Shown: piece by piece, positions 42,116-52,500 of the stretch | Layout: each line of letters starts with the position of its first letter | How positions within the stretch are numbered: the first letter of the stretch is position 1 | NCBI GenBank assembly: GCA_028641055.1 | Contig: CM054060.1 | Span: 296,706,462 to 296,770,461 of the forward strand | DNA length: 64,000 bases | DNA from: Alopecurus myosuroides | Lineage: Eukaryota > Streptophyta > Magnoliopsida > Poales > Poaceae | Reading direction: 5' to 3' | Notes under the pieces: model-generated | The model's input: the letters and a program-made list of their open reading frames with translations, nothing else | Told to the model about the DNA's origin: nothing | The model's database searches: none | Translations under genes and position numbers: made by a program

Positions 42116-43372
42116 TGAAAGTGCATTTCATTTTCCCGTTGGTTTTGTGTATTAGTTAACAATACTAAGTACATTATTTACTGAGGTGTTGAGTGTGCAG
42201 GTGTTATTTTGAACATCTGCATCGATCACCAAAAGATCGGTAAAGTTAGATCATTGAGGTTTGGGACAGAGAGGAACCGGATTATTCTAACCAGATTATT
42301 CCAGGGCAAACCGGATATTCCGGATAGGAAGATCCCAGCCCAGTTTGAGACAGAGATGAGCCGGATTATTCCAACCGGATTATTCTGGAACAACCGGATA
42401 TTCTGGTTGTAGAAGTTTGGGCTCAAAATGGCTAAGGACTAGAAGTTAGACTCGCAGAAGTCAACCAGATTATTGCAACCGGATTATTTCATAGCAACCG
42501 GATATTCCGATTCAGGAGCCTGTTTGGGACAGAAGCTAGCCGGATTATTTCAACCGGATTATTCGCTCCAATCGGATATTCCGGTAGAGGTCAACGCAGT
42601 CGATTTCCAGATATGAAGAATTGAGGCTAACCGGATATTCCGGTTCCATTTTTCTGCTCAAACGGCTAAATTTGGGGAGGGTGTATAAATACCCCTCCTC
42701 TTCCTCCTTGAGCTCTAGTTTGTCCATTGCATTGAATACCATTTATTGAGCTCACAAAATCCTCAATTACTCCCAATCCCTCCCACCAAAATTGTTGATC
42801 TTCGGAGGATTGAAGGAGAAGGCCCCGATCTATATCTTCACCGAGCCGTTCTTCATTTCCCCCTCATTCACTTGAGGGATTTGAGTCTAAGGTTTCCATT
42901 TATGGAGAACTTAGACCTCTTGCTACACTTTGTGATTCTTGGTGTTGGGAGCCCCCAATTTGGTTGTGGGTGTGTGCCCTAAGCTTGTTTCTAAATGATT
43001 TGATTCCCGCCTCAAAGGGGATCAATAGTGGAAGGTGGACTAGGCCTTTGTGGCGGGGTTCATCGGAGAATAGGGTGAGGTCTTTGTGGCGTTGAGTAGG
43101 CCTTTGTGGCGAAGCTCACACCCCTCCAACGATACGTACTCCCTTAACAAGGAGGAACTCGGGATTACATCGTGTCTCCGCGTGCTTCATATCGGTTACC
43201 TTGTTCCCTTCCCTTTTACTTTTGCTTGTATTATGCTTGTTGTTGTTATTGTCATATAGGTAAATTCACCGTAGTTGCATTATCTAGACAATTTAGCTTT
43301 GTTTCAAGTCTAATCTTGAAGAAAAATTAAAATTGGTCGTAGCACATATTCACCCTCCCTCTAGGTGCCCTT
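42116..43372 (+). repeat. 3' LTR of the SIRE-type copia element
   Basis: It starts TGAAAGTGCATTTCATTTTC after the polypurine tract and runs to a tattcaccctccctctaggtg segment (43348-43370), typical of the 3' end of this LTR family. The terminal bases are not certain, because an inverted copia fragment starts at about 43373. It contains an array of ccggattatt/ccggatattccgg words (42270-42650). A TATA-like tataaata lies at 42684-42691 before a run of pyrimidines. Confidence 0.75.
42265..42650. repeat. Array of quasi-palindromic CCGGATATTCCGG-type words in the LTR
   Basis: At least ten copies of ccggattatt, ccggatattccg or close variants are spaced 20-60 bases apart. The reverse-complement form (gaatatccggt) recurs at 38269-38310 and 38711-38750, upstream of and within the env-like intron. 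Confidence 0.75.
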
Positions 43373-45832
43373 ACTATCCGTTCAGAAGGCCAACTTACCA
43401 AGGATCTGTCAAGGAATTGACAAGCCCCGGAAGTCAATTTCCTATCATCTTGATCACCAGACCTATCCGAGTCCGTGTACCCATAAAGGGAGAAATGTGC
43501 CCCCTTTGGGTACCACAACCCAAACTTTGAAGCATAGTTTAAAAAACCGGACCAGAAATCGAACCGGCGAGGCCGTCGGTTTAGGTTTTCACTGGTCGGA
43601 CCATTGGTTTAACCGGTTCAGTGCCTGGTTTTTTAAGTATAAAATAATATTTTCTATCTTGTAAATGCTTCACCAAATAGGTTAATATGTGAAAAACTAT
43701 TACATACTTACAATTTAGTATTTGGATAACAAATATATAGACTTGATTTTTCACCGGAAGCATATATTTGTAGCATAGATGATAAATGATTGAATATTGA
43801 GAAAATAGAACAACATATATGTAGCATATATGTGCAGAAACGAGAGAAAGGAAACGATCTTAGGGATGAATTCGACCCATTTCTTCAAGTTTCCAACATT
43901 GCCCTTCCTTACTGCGTACAAAAACAATTCCGACGAGGGGTATTCCAGGAACAACAGTGAACCGGCCGGTTTAGTACAAACCGTCCGGTTCACTGGTTTT
44001 CCAAAAAACCGGCCGGTTCACCCGGTTTTTCCCGGTTCGCTGGCGGGGCTGGTTCAGTGCGCTTAACAGACCGGAGAGGTCGCCGATTCCGGTTTTTTCT
44101 GGTTCAACCGCCGGTCCGGTCCGGTTTTTTAAACTTAGCTTTGAAGCATGAACCAAATATCGAAAGATCCTATGGACCGCCATTGAATGACTTTCCTTAG
44201 GAGCCGCTTGATACCTTGCACACACTCCAACACTCAACATAATATCAGTATAACTTTTGATCCACATCTTTACCATCCGGATTGTGCTTTGAGATGACAA
44301 TTGGTTTGCATTGGAGTTGTCTTTTTTCTTTAGCACCTTGGAAACTAAAACTCTTGAGCATGTCTTGGGTATACTTGGCTTGAGAGATAAAGGTTCCTCT
44401 AGCCAATTGCTTGATCTCAAAGCCAACAAATAATTTCAACTCTCCCATCATGGACATCTCAAACCTTTCAGTCATAAGATTTGTAAAATCCTTAAAAGCT
44501 TGCTTAGATGAGCCAAAATGATATCATAAACATATAGTTGGCATATGAAAATCTTCCCTTTAACCTTTTTTGTAAAAGGGTGCGATCGATTTTCCCAAAT
44601 TCAAATCCACGGTCTTCCAGTAACTCTTTAAGGTTCTCATACCATGCACGTGGTGCTTGTTTAATTCCATAGAGCGCCTTATCAGGTTTGTAGACATGGT
44701 TAGGGAAGTTGGGGGGAGGGGGTCCTCAAAACCCGATGGTTGCTTAACATATGCCAAATCCTATAAAGGACTATCAAGAAATGCACTTTTCACATCCATT
44801 TCTTGTAATTTAAAGTTATGATGAGATGAATAAGAAATAAGGATACGAATGAACTCAAGGATAGCTACGTGAGCATAAGTTTCATCAAAATAAATGCCTT
44901 CAACTTGAGAGTAACCTTGAGCTACCAATCTTGCTTTGTTCTTTATAACCATTCCAAACTAATCTTGCTTATTCTTGAATATCCACTTAGTGCCTATAAA
45001 ATTGTGGCACTCCTTGGGCTTCTCAACGAGCTTCCACACTTTGTTGCGCTTGAAGTTGTTGAGTTCATCATGCATGGCTTGCAACCAATCTGGATCCTCA
45101 AGAGCTTCAAACACCTTTTTTGGTTCCACCATGGAACTATGAGCTTGATGCTCACTAAAGCTTGCCAAATGACTTCTTGTGGTAGTCTTACTTCTTAGAT
45201 CACCCAAGACTTTCTCTTGAGCAAAGTCTATGCGCTTCAAAGCTCTAGCAACTCTAGCTTCACGACGGGTTTCGATCTCATCATTATTGCAAGGAGTGAT
45301 CACTTGATCATTCGAGTCCCCGTCTTGACTGGATTGTTGGCATTGATCATCATTATGGCTTGCTTCATCACGATAAGAAGAAGGTTGATCTTGGATAGCA
45401 TGAATGATAGGAGAACTTAATTATCGCATAGCAACTTGATCAATAGATGGAGGGTCTTGAACTTGTTCTTGGGAAGGTGCATATCTTGTTCCATTGGCTT
45501 GATTTTCTTGTGTAGATGAGGTCTCCACTTGAGTTGAGTGTAGTTCTTATCGATCCGCCAAAAGTTGTCCCTCAATGGGGAGTAAAAATCTCATGCCCAA
45601 TCTTTTATGGCATCTTGAGGTATTTCAAGATCCACATTCGGAACCTGAAATTGTGCCATTTGGGAGCCATCATTTTCTTCGAACACCACACTACTAGATT
45701 CAATGATAATATATGAGAACTTGTCAAAGACTTTATAAGTGTGGTATCTGGCACCGTAACCGACAAATGCACCCTCAAGGGTTTTAGACTGGAATTAGAC
45801 AAACACAATCCTTTTACTAAATAGAAACACTT
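43373..45832 (-). pseudogene. Inverted, truncated copia fragment (integrase tail, RT, RNase H)
   Basis: The minus strand, read from 45832, gives an integrase-linker motif (FVGYGA, VVFEENDGSQMAQF), then RT ([46 protein letters not shown]), then RNase H (GYTDSDRSGDQDDRK, GACQFLDRSLVSW) ending at about 43376. It is the same family as the plus-strand element at 18648-43372. Numerous stops, shifts and a small deletion (near 44240) show it is old. No LTR of its own was found. It carries a TIR insertion at 43536-44138. Confidence 0.85.
43536..44138. mobile_element. Non-autonomous TIR DNA transposon, 603 bp
   Basis: The terminal inverted repeat (C/A)TAAGTTTAAAAAACCGGACC is flanked by an exact 11-base repeat, ctttgaagcat (43525-43535 and 44139-44149), inside the inverted copia RNase H. 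Depending on where the TIR ends, this is an 8-base (hAT) or 9-11-base (Mutator) duplication. It is rich in ccgg/accgg words near both ends. No transposase frame. Confidence 0.85.
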
Positions 45833-46330
45833 ACAACAAATGTCCCATCGATCGAGCCCTTTTTAAGCGCACCATCTGGCACAAATCGCCCAACATCCAC
45901 GCAATGGCGCTGCCGGAGAAGAATGTCATGTTGTCGAGCGGCGTGGAGAAGATCGCCGAGGAGCCGCTGCAGCTAGAGGACTCGCTACCGGAGGAGGTCA
46001 TGGAGGAGGAAGGGAGCATAGAGGAGGAGGAGGACATTGCGGAGGACGAGGAGCCGCTGCCGGCGCCATACGTGGCTGCAGACCGGTGGGATCCTAGGCC
46101 CTCATGGGAGGAGCCTTGCGCGGTGCAGACCTGCAGTGGTTTGCACCGCCATGGGCACAACCCGCGGCTCCTGCGCTGCCGCCTCCCGGATGTCCACCAC
46201 CGTCGACGCCAGATTAGGAGGAGCCTGGAACTTCTCTATCGGACGACGAAATTTCGTTATATATATGTACAAAAATTACATGTCCAAAGAATGATATATC
46301 TTTATATATGTATGAGAACAAACTATTTTG
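45833..46330 (+). other. Unassigned segment with an acidic open frame (45904-46386)
   Basis: A 160-codon plus-strand frame starts at an ATG (45904) after gcaatgg. The first 60 residues are acidic (EEEGSIEEEEDIAEDEE), followed by Arg/His-rich sequence. I recognise no family. The abrupt GC-rich start next to the copia fragment suggests a transposon-borne or captured gene piece rather than a host gene. No intron or partner exon could be supported. Confidence 0.3.
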
Positions 46331-46334
46331 TGTT

Positions 46335-46557
46335 TTCTGTGTCTATGAAAAGCGGGCCCCACCTGTCGGGTTGGCTGACCGGATAATATCCGGCGCCCCT
46401 AGACAGGCCCCCAATTTTGGCGGATGGACTGAGGTGCCGGACATAAATTTGATGAACGGACTACTTTGGAGGGTGCCGTTGTGGGCGATTTTTGAGTCCG
46501 GACCCCCAATGAGCCATTGGGGGCCATTTGGAGGGTGCCGGGGGAGATGCTCTTAGG
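46335..46557. mobile_element. Possible terminus of a DNA transposon
   Basis: GC-rich sequence ends at gggggagatgctctta (46539-46554), which in the reverse direction begins TAAGAGCATCTCCCCC. That word is widespread at the ends of grass TIR elements. The matching left end was not found, so extent and class are uncertain. Confidence 0.3.
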
Positions 46558-46659
46558 TTTCCGGCAATGACATGATCCCTAGCCATGCAGTACTCCTAAA
46601 CTTTTGTGGCAACATGGGAAAACTACAAAAAAAACTTTTCAGAAACTTGTTTAAATATA

Positions 46660-46783
46660 CTTCTTTCGTTCTAAAATACATGACTTTTAGTTGTCCAAAT
46701 ATAGATGTATGTAGACATATTTTAGTGTATACATATATGCATATTTAAACATACGAAAGTCAAGTATTTTAAATGAAGGGAGT
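46660..46783. mobile_element. Stowaway-like MITE, 124 bp
   Basis: The inverted ends CTTCTTTCGTTCTAAAATA and CTCCCTTCATTTAAAATA are flanked by TA on both sides (46658-46659, 46784-46785). This fits the Stowaway (Tc1/mariner) pattern. It carries the usual internal tagatgtatgtagacatattttag sequence. Confidence 0.8.
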
Positions 46784-46902
46784 AATTTTCATAATGTAAT
46801 GTTGTTTCTTAAATAGTAGCAGTCCAGTTAGTAAAACTTTGGCTTATATACCACCGACCTCAAAAGCACTCTTTTCCCTTTTTTTTTTTGGACAACGTGC
46901 TA

Positions 46903-46995
46903 CTCCCTCCGTCTCAAGATAAGTGTTATTAAGATGCATTGCTTATACATCCATTTCGACTCATTTCGACAACACTTGCTTTGATACGGAGGAAG
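46903..46995. mobile_element. Short Stowaway-like MITE, 93 bp
   Basis: It starts CTCCCTCCGTCTCAAGATAAGTG after TA and ends ...TTGATACGGAGGAAG, whose complement is CTTCCTCCGTATCAA. The right TA is mutated to TG. Confidence 0.75.
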
Positions 46996-47737
46996 TGCTA
47001 AAACTTTTGGCTGATTATACACCTGCAATTTCAGTAAAAAAAATTGTGAAAATTGGGATAGTTCATTTTAAAACTGACGTGTTCCTTTTTTTGTACATCA
47101 GAAATTCTTCCATTTTCATAAAATTTTGCTTACTTATATGCTTCTTAATTCGAGAACACGCATCTCGGATTTCATGATTAAAATGCAAATGAGGGGTTTT
47201 ATGTCTAGTTGCGTGACTTCACGCTGAGTACACCAAAAAGGCCCAAAAGATACGAGTAGTTTTTATTTGAAAATTATCATGTTTCAGTCCAATAGCTGTA
47301 GACAACTTTGAGCATGTACGAAGAAACCAAAATTCTGAACCGGCTAAAACCAGGATGTCCATCTGAGCACTGAATACTGCTGATGTTTCTTCGAATAACT
47401 TATGTGCGCTGCACAGAAATTAGGCCGAGTACTAATTAGCCATGATGCTCTCCCTGCCGGACAACGGCGTCTGTTACATACACATCCTCACGAATTTTTC
47501 CTGCTCAATTCAACAGGACGAAGGAAAAACAAACTTGGGAGTAGCACTCAATTAATTCGCGACACAAATCGAATTTGTTGATATATGGGAGAACATAACA
47601 TCCACTAAAACCAAGATTTTAGCTGATTGTAGTATTCATTGTTTCCTGGTAACCACAAAAAGCAGAACAGGATTTTGAATCACCTGTGTAATTCTAATTC
47701 TCAGCCCAGATAGAATTGGCCGCAGGAAAACAAAATG
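46996..47737 (-). other. 3' flank of the AP2 gene
   Basis: No coding frame or repeat was recognised. It should contain the 3' UTR of the minus-strand AP2 gene. An AATAAA word on the minus strand occurs only about 470 bases past the stop (47264-47269), so the true poly(A) site is not obvious. Confidence 0.5.
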
Positions 47738-48730
47738 TTAGGCCGCCACATTGTTGAAGTCCATTTCTTGGAAGAGCTCGTCCACCGGCTGCAACTCCGC
47801 CTGTGGCAAGTCGGTCCAGAGATCGTCGAGCTGCGCGCCTGGGATGATGCAGTCGGAGAAGAAGTCGAGCGCCGGGTGGAGGGCCGGCAGCTCTGGGAAG
47901 TCGTTGAGGTCCACGAGTGGGTTCTTGAAGTTGGTGATAGCCCGCTCGCCATGCAGCCTGACGGCCTCCGCATCATACGCTCTGGCGGCATCCTCAGCCT
48001 TGTCGAAGGTGCCGAGACACAGCTTAGCTCGCTTCAACGAGTCCCAGATCCGCGCGTTGTACTTGCCGCTCCGTTGCTGGTACACGCCGCGGAACCCCGT
48101 TCGAGATGCCTTCTCCCGTCCGACGGCCTGCGCGTCGATGCCATCGTCGACTTTGAAGTTGGTTTTGGCAGCCGCGCCGTGCAGCTTGACGGCCCGCGCG
48201 TCATACGCCCTGGCGGCGTCCTCCGCGGTGTCGAAGGTGCCGAGCCACGTCTTCGGTGTGTTCTTCGAGTGTCCGATCTGCGCGACGTACTTGCCGCTGA
48301 GTCTCCGGTGCACGCCGCGGAACTCGGTGCGGGCTTCCGGCCTTGCCTTTTTCTTCTTCTTCTTGGCGGTGCTCCCTCCATCTTGTCCGGAGCACGACTC
48401 GACCGTGGCGTCCTTGTCCACGCAGGAGACCTGGAGGAGCGGCGCGTCGCCTTCGTCATCGCCATCGCCCGTGCGTTGCCTGAAGTTGGTGATGGCCCTC
48501 GCCGCGCCGTGCAGCCTGACGGCCGCCGCGTCGTACGCCCTGGCGGCCTCCTCGGCTGTGCCGTAGGAGCCGAGGCACATCAGGGCTCGCCGCCGTGGGT
48601 CCCGGACCCGGATCCGCGCCCGGTACTTGCCGTACTTTGTCGGGTGCACGCCGCGGAACCGCGTCGTCTGGTCTGTATTCTTCGGGTTCTTCATGGCCGA
48701 AGCCACGGCCTTGCCGTGCTCCACCACCAT
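47738..48730 (-). CDS. Transcription factor with three AP2/ERF domains
   Basis: A single-exon, 330-residue protein. I chose the ATG at 48730 (context GCCATGG); the frame is open a little upstream but has only a GTG there. AP2 domains lie at about 24-83, 136-192 and 212-268. Each has FRGV, a C/WLG box and the RAYDA helix, and each ends in TNF. A Lys run (123-128) looks like a nuclear localisation signal. After domain 3, DLNDFP (274-279) fits the DLNxxP form of the EAR repression motif. An acidic, Leu/Asp/Glu-rich tail ends the protein. AP2 domains bind DNA through a three-stranded sheet; here the usual first Trp (PWGKW) is replaced (KYGKY, RLSGKY, QRSGKY), so specificity may differ. Known AP2 factors have one or two domains. 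GC-rich codons, no stops: likely a real host gene. Confidence 0.88.
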   Translation of the reverse strand: MVVEHGKAVASAMKNPKNTDQTTRFRGVHPTKYGKYRARIRVRDPRRRALMCLGSYGTAEEAARAYDAAAVRLHGAARAITNFRQRTGDGDDEGDAPLLQVSCVDKDATVESCSGQDGGSTAKKKKKKARPEARTEFRGVHRRLSGKYVAQIGHSKNTPKTWLGTFDTAEDAARAYDARAVKLHGAAAKTNFKVDDGIDAQAVGREKASRTGFRGVYQQRSGKYNARIWDSLKRAKLCLGTFDKAEDAARAYDAEAVRLHGERAITNFKNPLVDLNDFPELPALHPALDFFSDCIIPGAQLDDLWTDLPQAELQPVDELFQEMDFNNVAA

Positions 48731-48748
48731 GGCAGAACCGAGGCAAAG

Positions 48749-48902
48749 CACGTGAGCTTGTTGCACAGGAGGGAGCGGGTTCTGCTGTACTATCCTTTAG
48801 CCTATACTGTGGCCAGCAACTAGAGAGTTGGTGGTGCCCTCCAGCCTTTGTGTTCTGAAAAATGTCTTCATTGTGGCCAGCAGTCAAAATATAGAGGTCA
48901 AA
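48749..48902 (-). promoter_or_regulatory. Proximal promoter of the AP2 gene
   Basis: On the minus strand, CTCTATATTTTG (48885-48896) is a TATA-like box about 160 bases before the ATG. It lies between two W-box cores, TTGACC (48896-48901) and TTGACT (48882-48887). A G-box, CACGTG, lies at 48749-48754 in the presumed 5' UTR. These are short words and no transcription start was shown. The arrangement would fit stress- or WRKY-responsive control. Confidence 0.35.
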
Positions 48903-49290
48903 GTCTAGCGATCAACTGATGACACAGCTGTTTGTTTGTTTCGTGCAAATTTTTTGACACGTAAGGAGAAAAGCTTATGGACGATAAATATTGCAATGGG
49001 TGCCCTAAGCATGACGAATCGACAAAATAAAATAGGAAACTAAAAACGTGTACAAATTGTGCACCTAATTATACTATGATTAATTAAGTGGGCATCTCAC
49101 GGGCTTTCCACTTACAGGCTACTGTAGCTTGCCAACAAATTTTGAATCCTCAGATCAAATAGTACCCATAGTCCGTGGAAGCGAACCAAAACGTACACTG
49201 TTCTGTCTGTGGTGTTTACTAGCAAGTATCCCGCGCGTCGGTCTAATTTCAGTGCTACCCGTAGAGGAGGGCACAACAACAAAAAAGAGC
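48903..49290. other. Upstream flank of the AP2 gene
   Basis: No coding frame, repeat or RNA gene was recognised between the promoter words and the SINE. Confidence 0.5.
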
Positions 49291-49583
49291 AAATCAACCC
49301 ATGGTTGGATGGTTAGGAGGTGGTTTTACTCCCAGCCAACCAGAGTTCAAACCCTATGTTTGACATCTCTGTGTTGTATTTAGGCGGAATATTCTTTGAT
49401 TGGGAGGCGACGTTCCCGTCGACAGCGAGGCGTCTGTGGTGACTTCGTCAATCTCAAGACCCGCCTGCCCAGTCTCTCAGAGGTGCTCATAGGGGTAGAG
49501 TGTGCGTGTGCGTCTTCATATGTGTGAGTGTATGCGCGTGTATATGAGCGCTTGCATTTGTATTGTGTTTCTCAAAAAAAAAG
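49291..49583 (+). mobile_element. tRNA-derived SINE of the Poaceae type
   Basis: It has an A-box-like tggttggatggttagg (49303-49318) and a B-box gagttcaaaccc (49343-49354). A body carries gtgtgcgtgtgcg...gtatgcgcgtgtatatgagcg (49499-49550), and it ends in a run of nine A (49574-49583). The pol III boxes at the left end, the tRNA-unrelated body and the poly-A tail define a SINE. The body resembles a family common in wheat-group DNA. Direct repeats were not clear. Confidence 0.7.
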
Positions 49584-49595
49584 TATTAGCACCAC

Positions 49596-52500
49596 AGGTA
49601 CAACTACTTGTACGGTGAGGACTAATTTATACAAGAACTTGCAAAACTCTAAAAAGTCATACAAGAACGTCTGATTGGAGCAAAAAAGTTCCAGAACCAA
49701 TCAGAACGAGCCATTTGGACGCCACGCTGGCTGCTGCGTCGCCTCGGCATTATGCAGAAAACCCCCTAGATACTTTTAAGTCTCACGCGCGGGTCCAAAC
49801 CGGCCAGGTGTTTTGAAATTAATGCCTAGGTCCCTAGGATTCTCTCAATTAATGTGTCGGGACAGCCCAAAAACGACGCACACGAGGCAGTTGCGATCGT
49901 CCTCTCACATGCGAGGAAGGCGATGGAGCTGACGCTCTCATCGCCGGCGGCCACCATGGCAGACGAACCAGTGCTGCGCAACCACGACGTCTCCCCTCCG
50001 TATTACGGTTAGTCTCGCTTGTCTCTCCCTCCCATCTCTCTTCCCAACTTGCCCTCCACCAGAACTGCCGCCATGGTCGGGTTTCTCTAGGGTTTTGGCC
50101 GCCACATGGGGTTGTGTGAACTTCAATAAGTGGCGGGAATAGGCATTGTAGGTGTGCAGGAAGGAATTGCCTAGCTGTATGATTTCAATTTTGGATGAAC
50201 TCGTCCTGGTCGCTGATTTGATGTGCGCTCTTAATTGAGTGATTTGATGGTCTTTAGATCTTTTGAATAGTGTTGCGTTGATGTGTATGGACCAATGTTG
50301 GTTACTGAAGTGGTCTAACATGAATCGAAACATGGCCTGTTTTTCACATTTTGTGTTATGATTGCAGAAATATTCATAAATTTTGCACCTTTACAATGAT
50401 TGTTGGCTTGATCCAAACTTGCAATGTTGGATTAATCTATATTATAGCCACTATGTATTGTAGAAACATTGCAAATTATGTTTGCTATGTATCAGTTTGA
50501 ATAATTATGCACATGGTGTAGGTACTATCTGAATTTAGTGCATTGCCTTGCAGTTCATTGCTCTGCATTTAGGGGGGGTTACAAAGGAGTCATGATTTTA
50601 ATTTGTTTACGTGCTGACAATGCAGGTGATGATCTAGATAGGTTCGGTATTGCAATTGAGCATAAGTGGTTTTTTACAGGGTTGGCTGATAAGATTGAGT
50701 ACATTGATGTCAGTTTGGCTATCTTAGACAATTGCAACCGTGACACATGGTCCCTACTTTGGATTCATGATCTAATCAGGCAGCGAAATCATGAAATTGA
50801 TGTAAGATTGCATGTGTATTGGTGTTTGCCAAGAAAAGGCATCAATGATGGGCTATGTGCATTCAGAAAGATTCAGACATTGTAGTAGTGATTGAAGCAG
50901 TTAAGGAGCATAAGGCACTGTCAATACTTGTTGATCACACTGACTTTCTACAGACCTGATTGCATTATCAAGCTTGGTGAAGAGATTTCAAACCAAAACC
51001 CAAAGGACAAATATGATTGAGAACAGTCCAATTAGGCACAGAGAATTAAGAAATGCTAGCTCAGCTCAAGTTGAAAGTAGTGGAAGTGAACTTGTTGAAT
51101 ATGCACCAGATGGAGAAACAGACGGTGATTTCTATGAAAGTAACTATGATGAAAATGATGGAGCTGATGATATTTTTTATGCAAATATTGACAAGGAAGT
51201 CAATGGTCACAATGAAAGATTGGACTTAATTGAAGAAGAGGATGGTGCATGCCTTGAGCATGAGGATTTGCATCTGAACAAGGAGCAAGCACTTGAGTTG
51301 AAATACAAATTTAATGAATTAAATGCTCAAATAGACATGAACATGCCAGATTTCAAGGTTGGCATGGTGTTTTCATGCATCAAGGAGTTGAGAGATGCAC
51401 TTAAAGCATACATCATAAGGGAGAGAGTGAAGTTAGCAAAATAAGAAATGAGGCCAAAAGGTTAGAGACAGTGTGTGATGGAGATTGTGAATTTGGTTGC
51501 ACGTGGTATTTAAAGGCTTCAGAGGATAGCTGGACGAATCCAATTGTGGTCATGCAATATTTTGGTGTCCATAGACGCTTGAGAGTGTGGGAGACCAAGA
51601 CATTGACAGCTAATTTTTTGTGCAACTATTTCCTCAATGAGTTTAGGGACAATTAGAAAATTGATTTGGGAACTTTCAAGACTAAAATTTAGAGGGACTT
51701 TAACATGACTCCAAATACCTGGAGGCTAAGAAGAGCAACGAAGCAGGCACTAGCCATAATCCATGGTGATGAGACATAACAGTTCAATCTATTGTGGGAT
51801 TATGGTGAAGAGCTCAGGAAAAAAACCTGGGTTCAGATTTTCCCGTCGACGAATTTGTCAAAGGAAAAGGGAGACGTTCCAAAACACCACTTGGCTACCT
51901 TTTATTGGTCTTATGATGCTAGCGAAAAAGGCTTTCTTGAAGGATGCATGCAAATCATATGCATAGATGGGTGCCACATTAAAACCAGATATAAAGGAAA
52001 TTTGCTTACTGTAGTTGGCATTGATACAAATGACTGTATTTTCCCTACTGCATATGGACTAGTTGAGGTTGAGTGCACAAGTGCATGATAATGATTTCTA
52101 ACCACATTGAAGGAAGATTTGAACATCACTAACAATACTAACTTCACCATTATGACTCATGAGTGAGAGGCACAAGGTACTGTCCCTAGTAGTGTTTGAA
52201 TGCTCTCTACTTAATAATTTGAATGTGTTGCCTTTAATAATTTGCATGCTTTGTTCTTACTAATTTCAATGTGTTGCTTTCAATAGGGACTCATTAAAGC
52301 TGTCATTACTTTGTTTCCTGAAGCAGAGCACGGACATTGTGTGAGGCATATTTATCAGAATTTTCACAAGAAACACAAAGGAGAGACACTAAAGAATGAT
52401 TTATGGGCAGTTGTAAGGTCAACCAATATGCCAACTTATGAGAGAAACATGGACAAACTTAGAGTGGACAGTTCTGAGGCTTATGCTTGGGTAGAAGAAA

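Larger units (their letters stand above)
36871..43372 (+). mobile_element. Ty1/copia SIRE/Maximus-type retrotransposon, right part with env-like region and 3' LTR
   Basis: It continues from the target duplication at 36871-36875 and holds the rest of RT, RNase H, an untranslated stretch, the envelope-like region typical of SIRE-clade copia elements, a polypurine tract and a 3' LTR starting TGAAAGTGCATTTCATTTTC (42116). The envelope-like region is itself split by a TIR transposon. The LTR end near 43372 abuts an inverted fragment of the same family. Confidence 0.88.

Noticed and set aside
42265..42650. CRISPR-like spaced repeats
   Set aside because: The words are short, variable and irregularly spaced inside a plant LTR.
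48731..48766. Upstream extension of the AP2 protein to 48766
   Set aside because: The codon there is GTG and the added residues are not conserved-looking. The ATG at 48730 has a better context.
47735..48823. 362-codon plus-strand frame
   Set aside because: It is the opposite-strand shadow of the GC-rich AP2 gene, and the minus frame has all the conserved domains.
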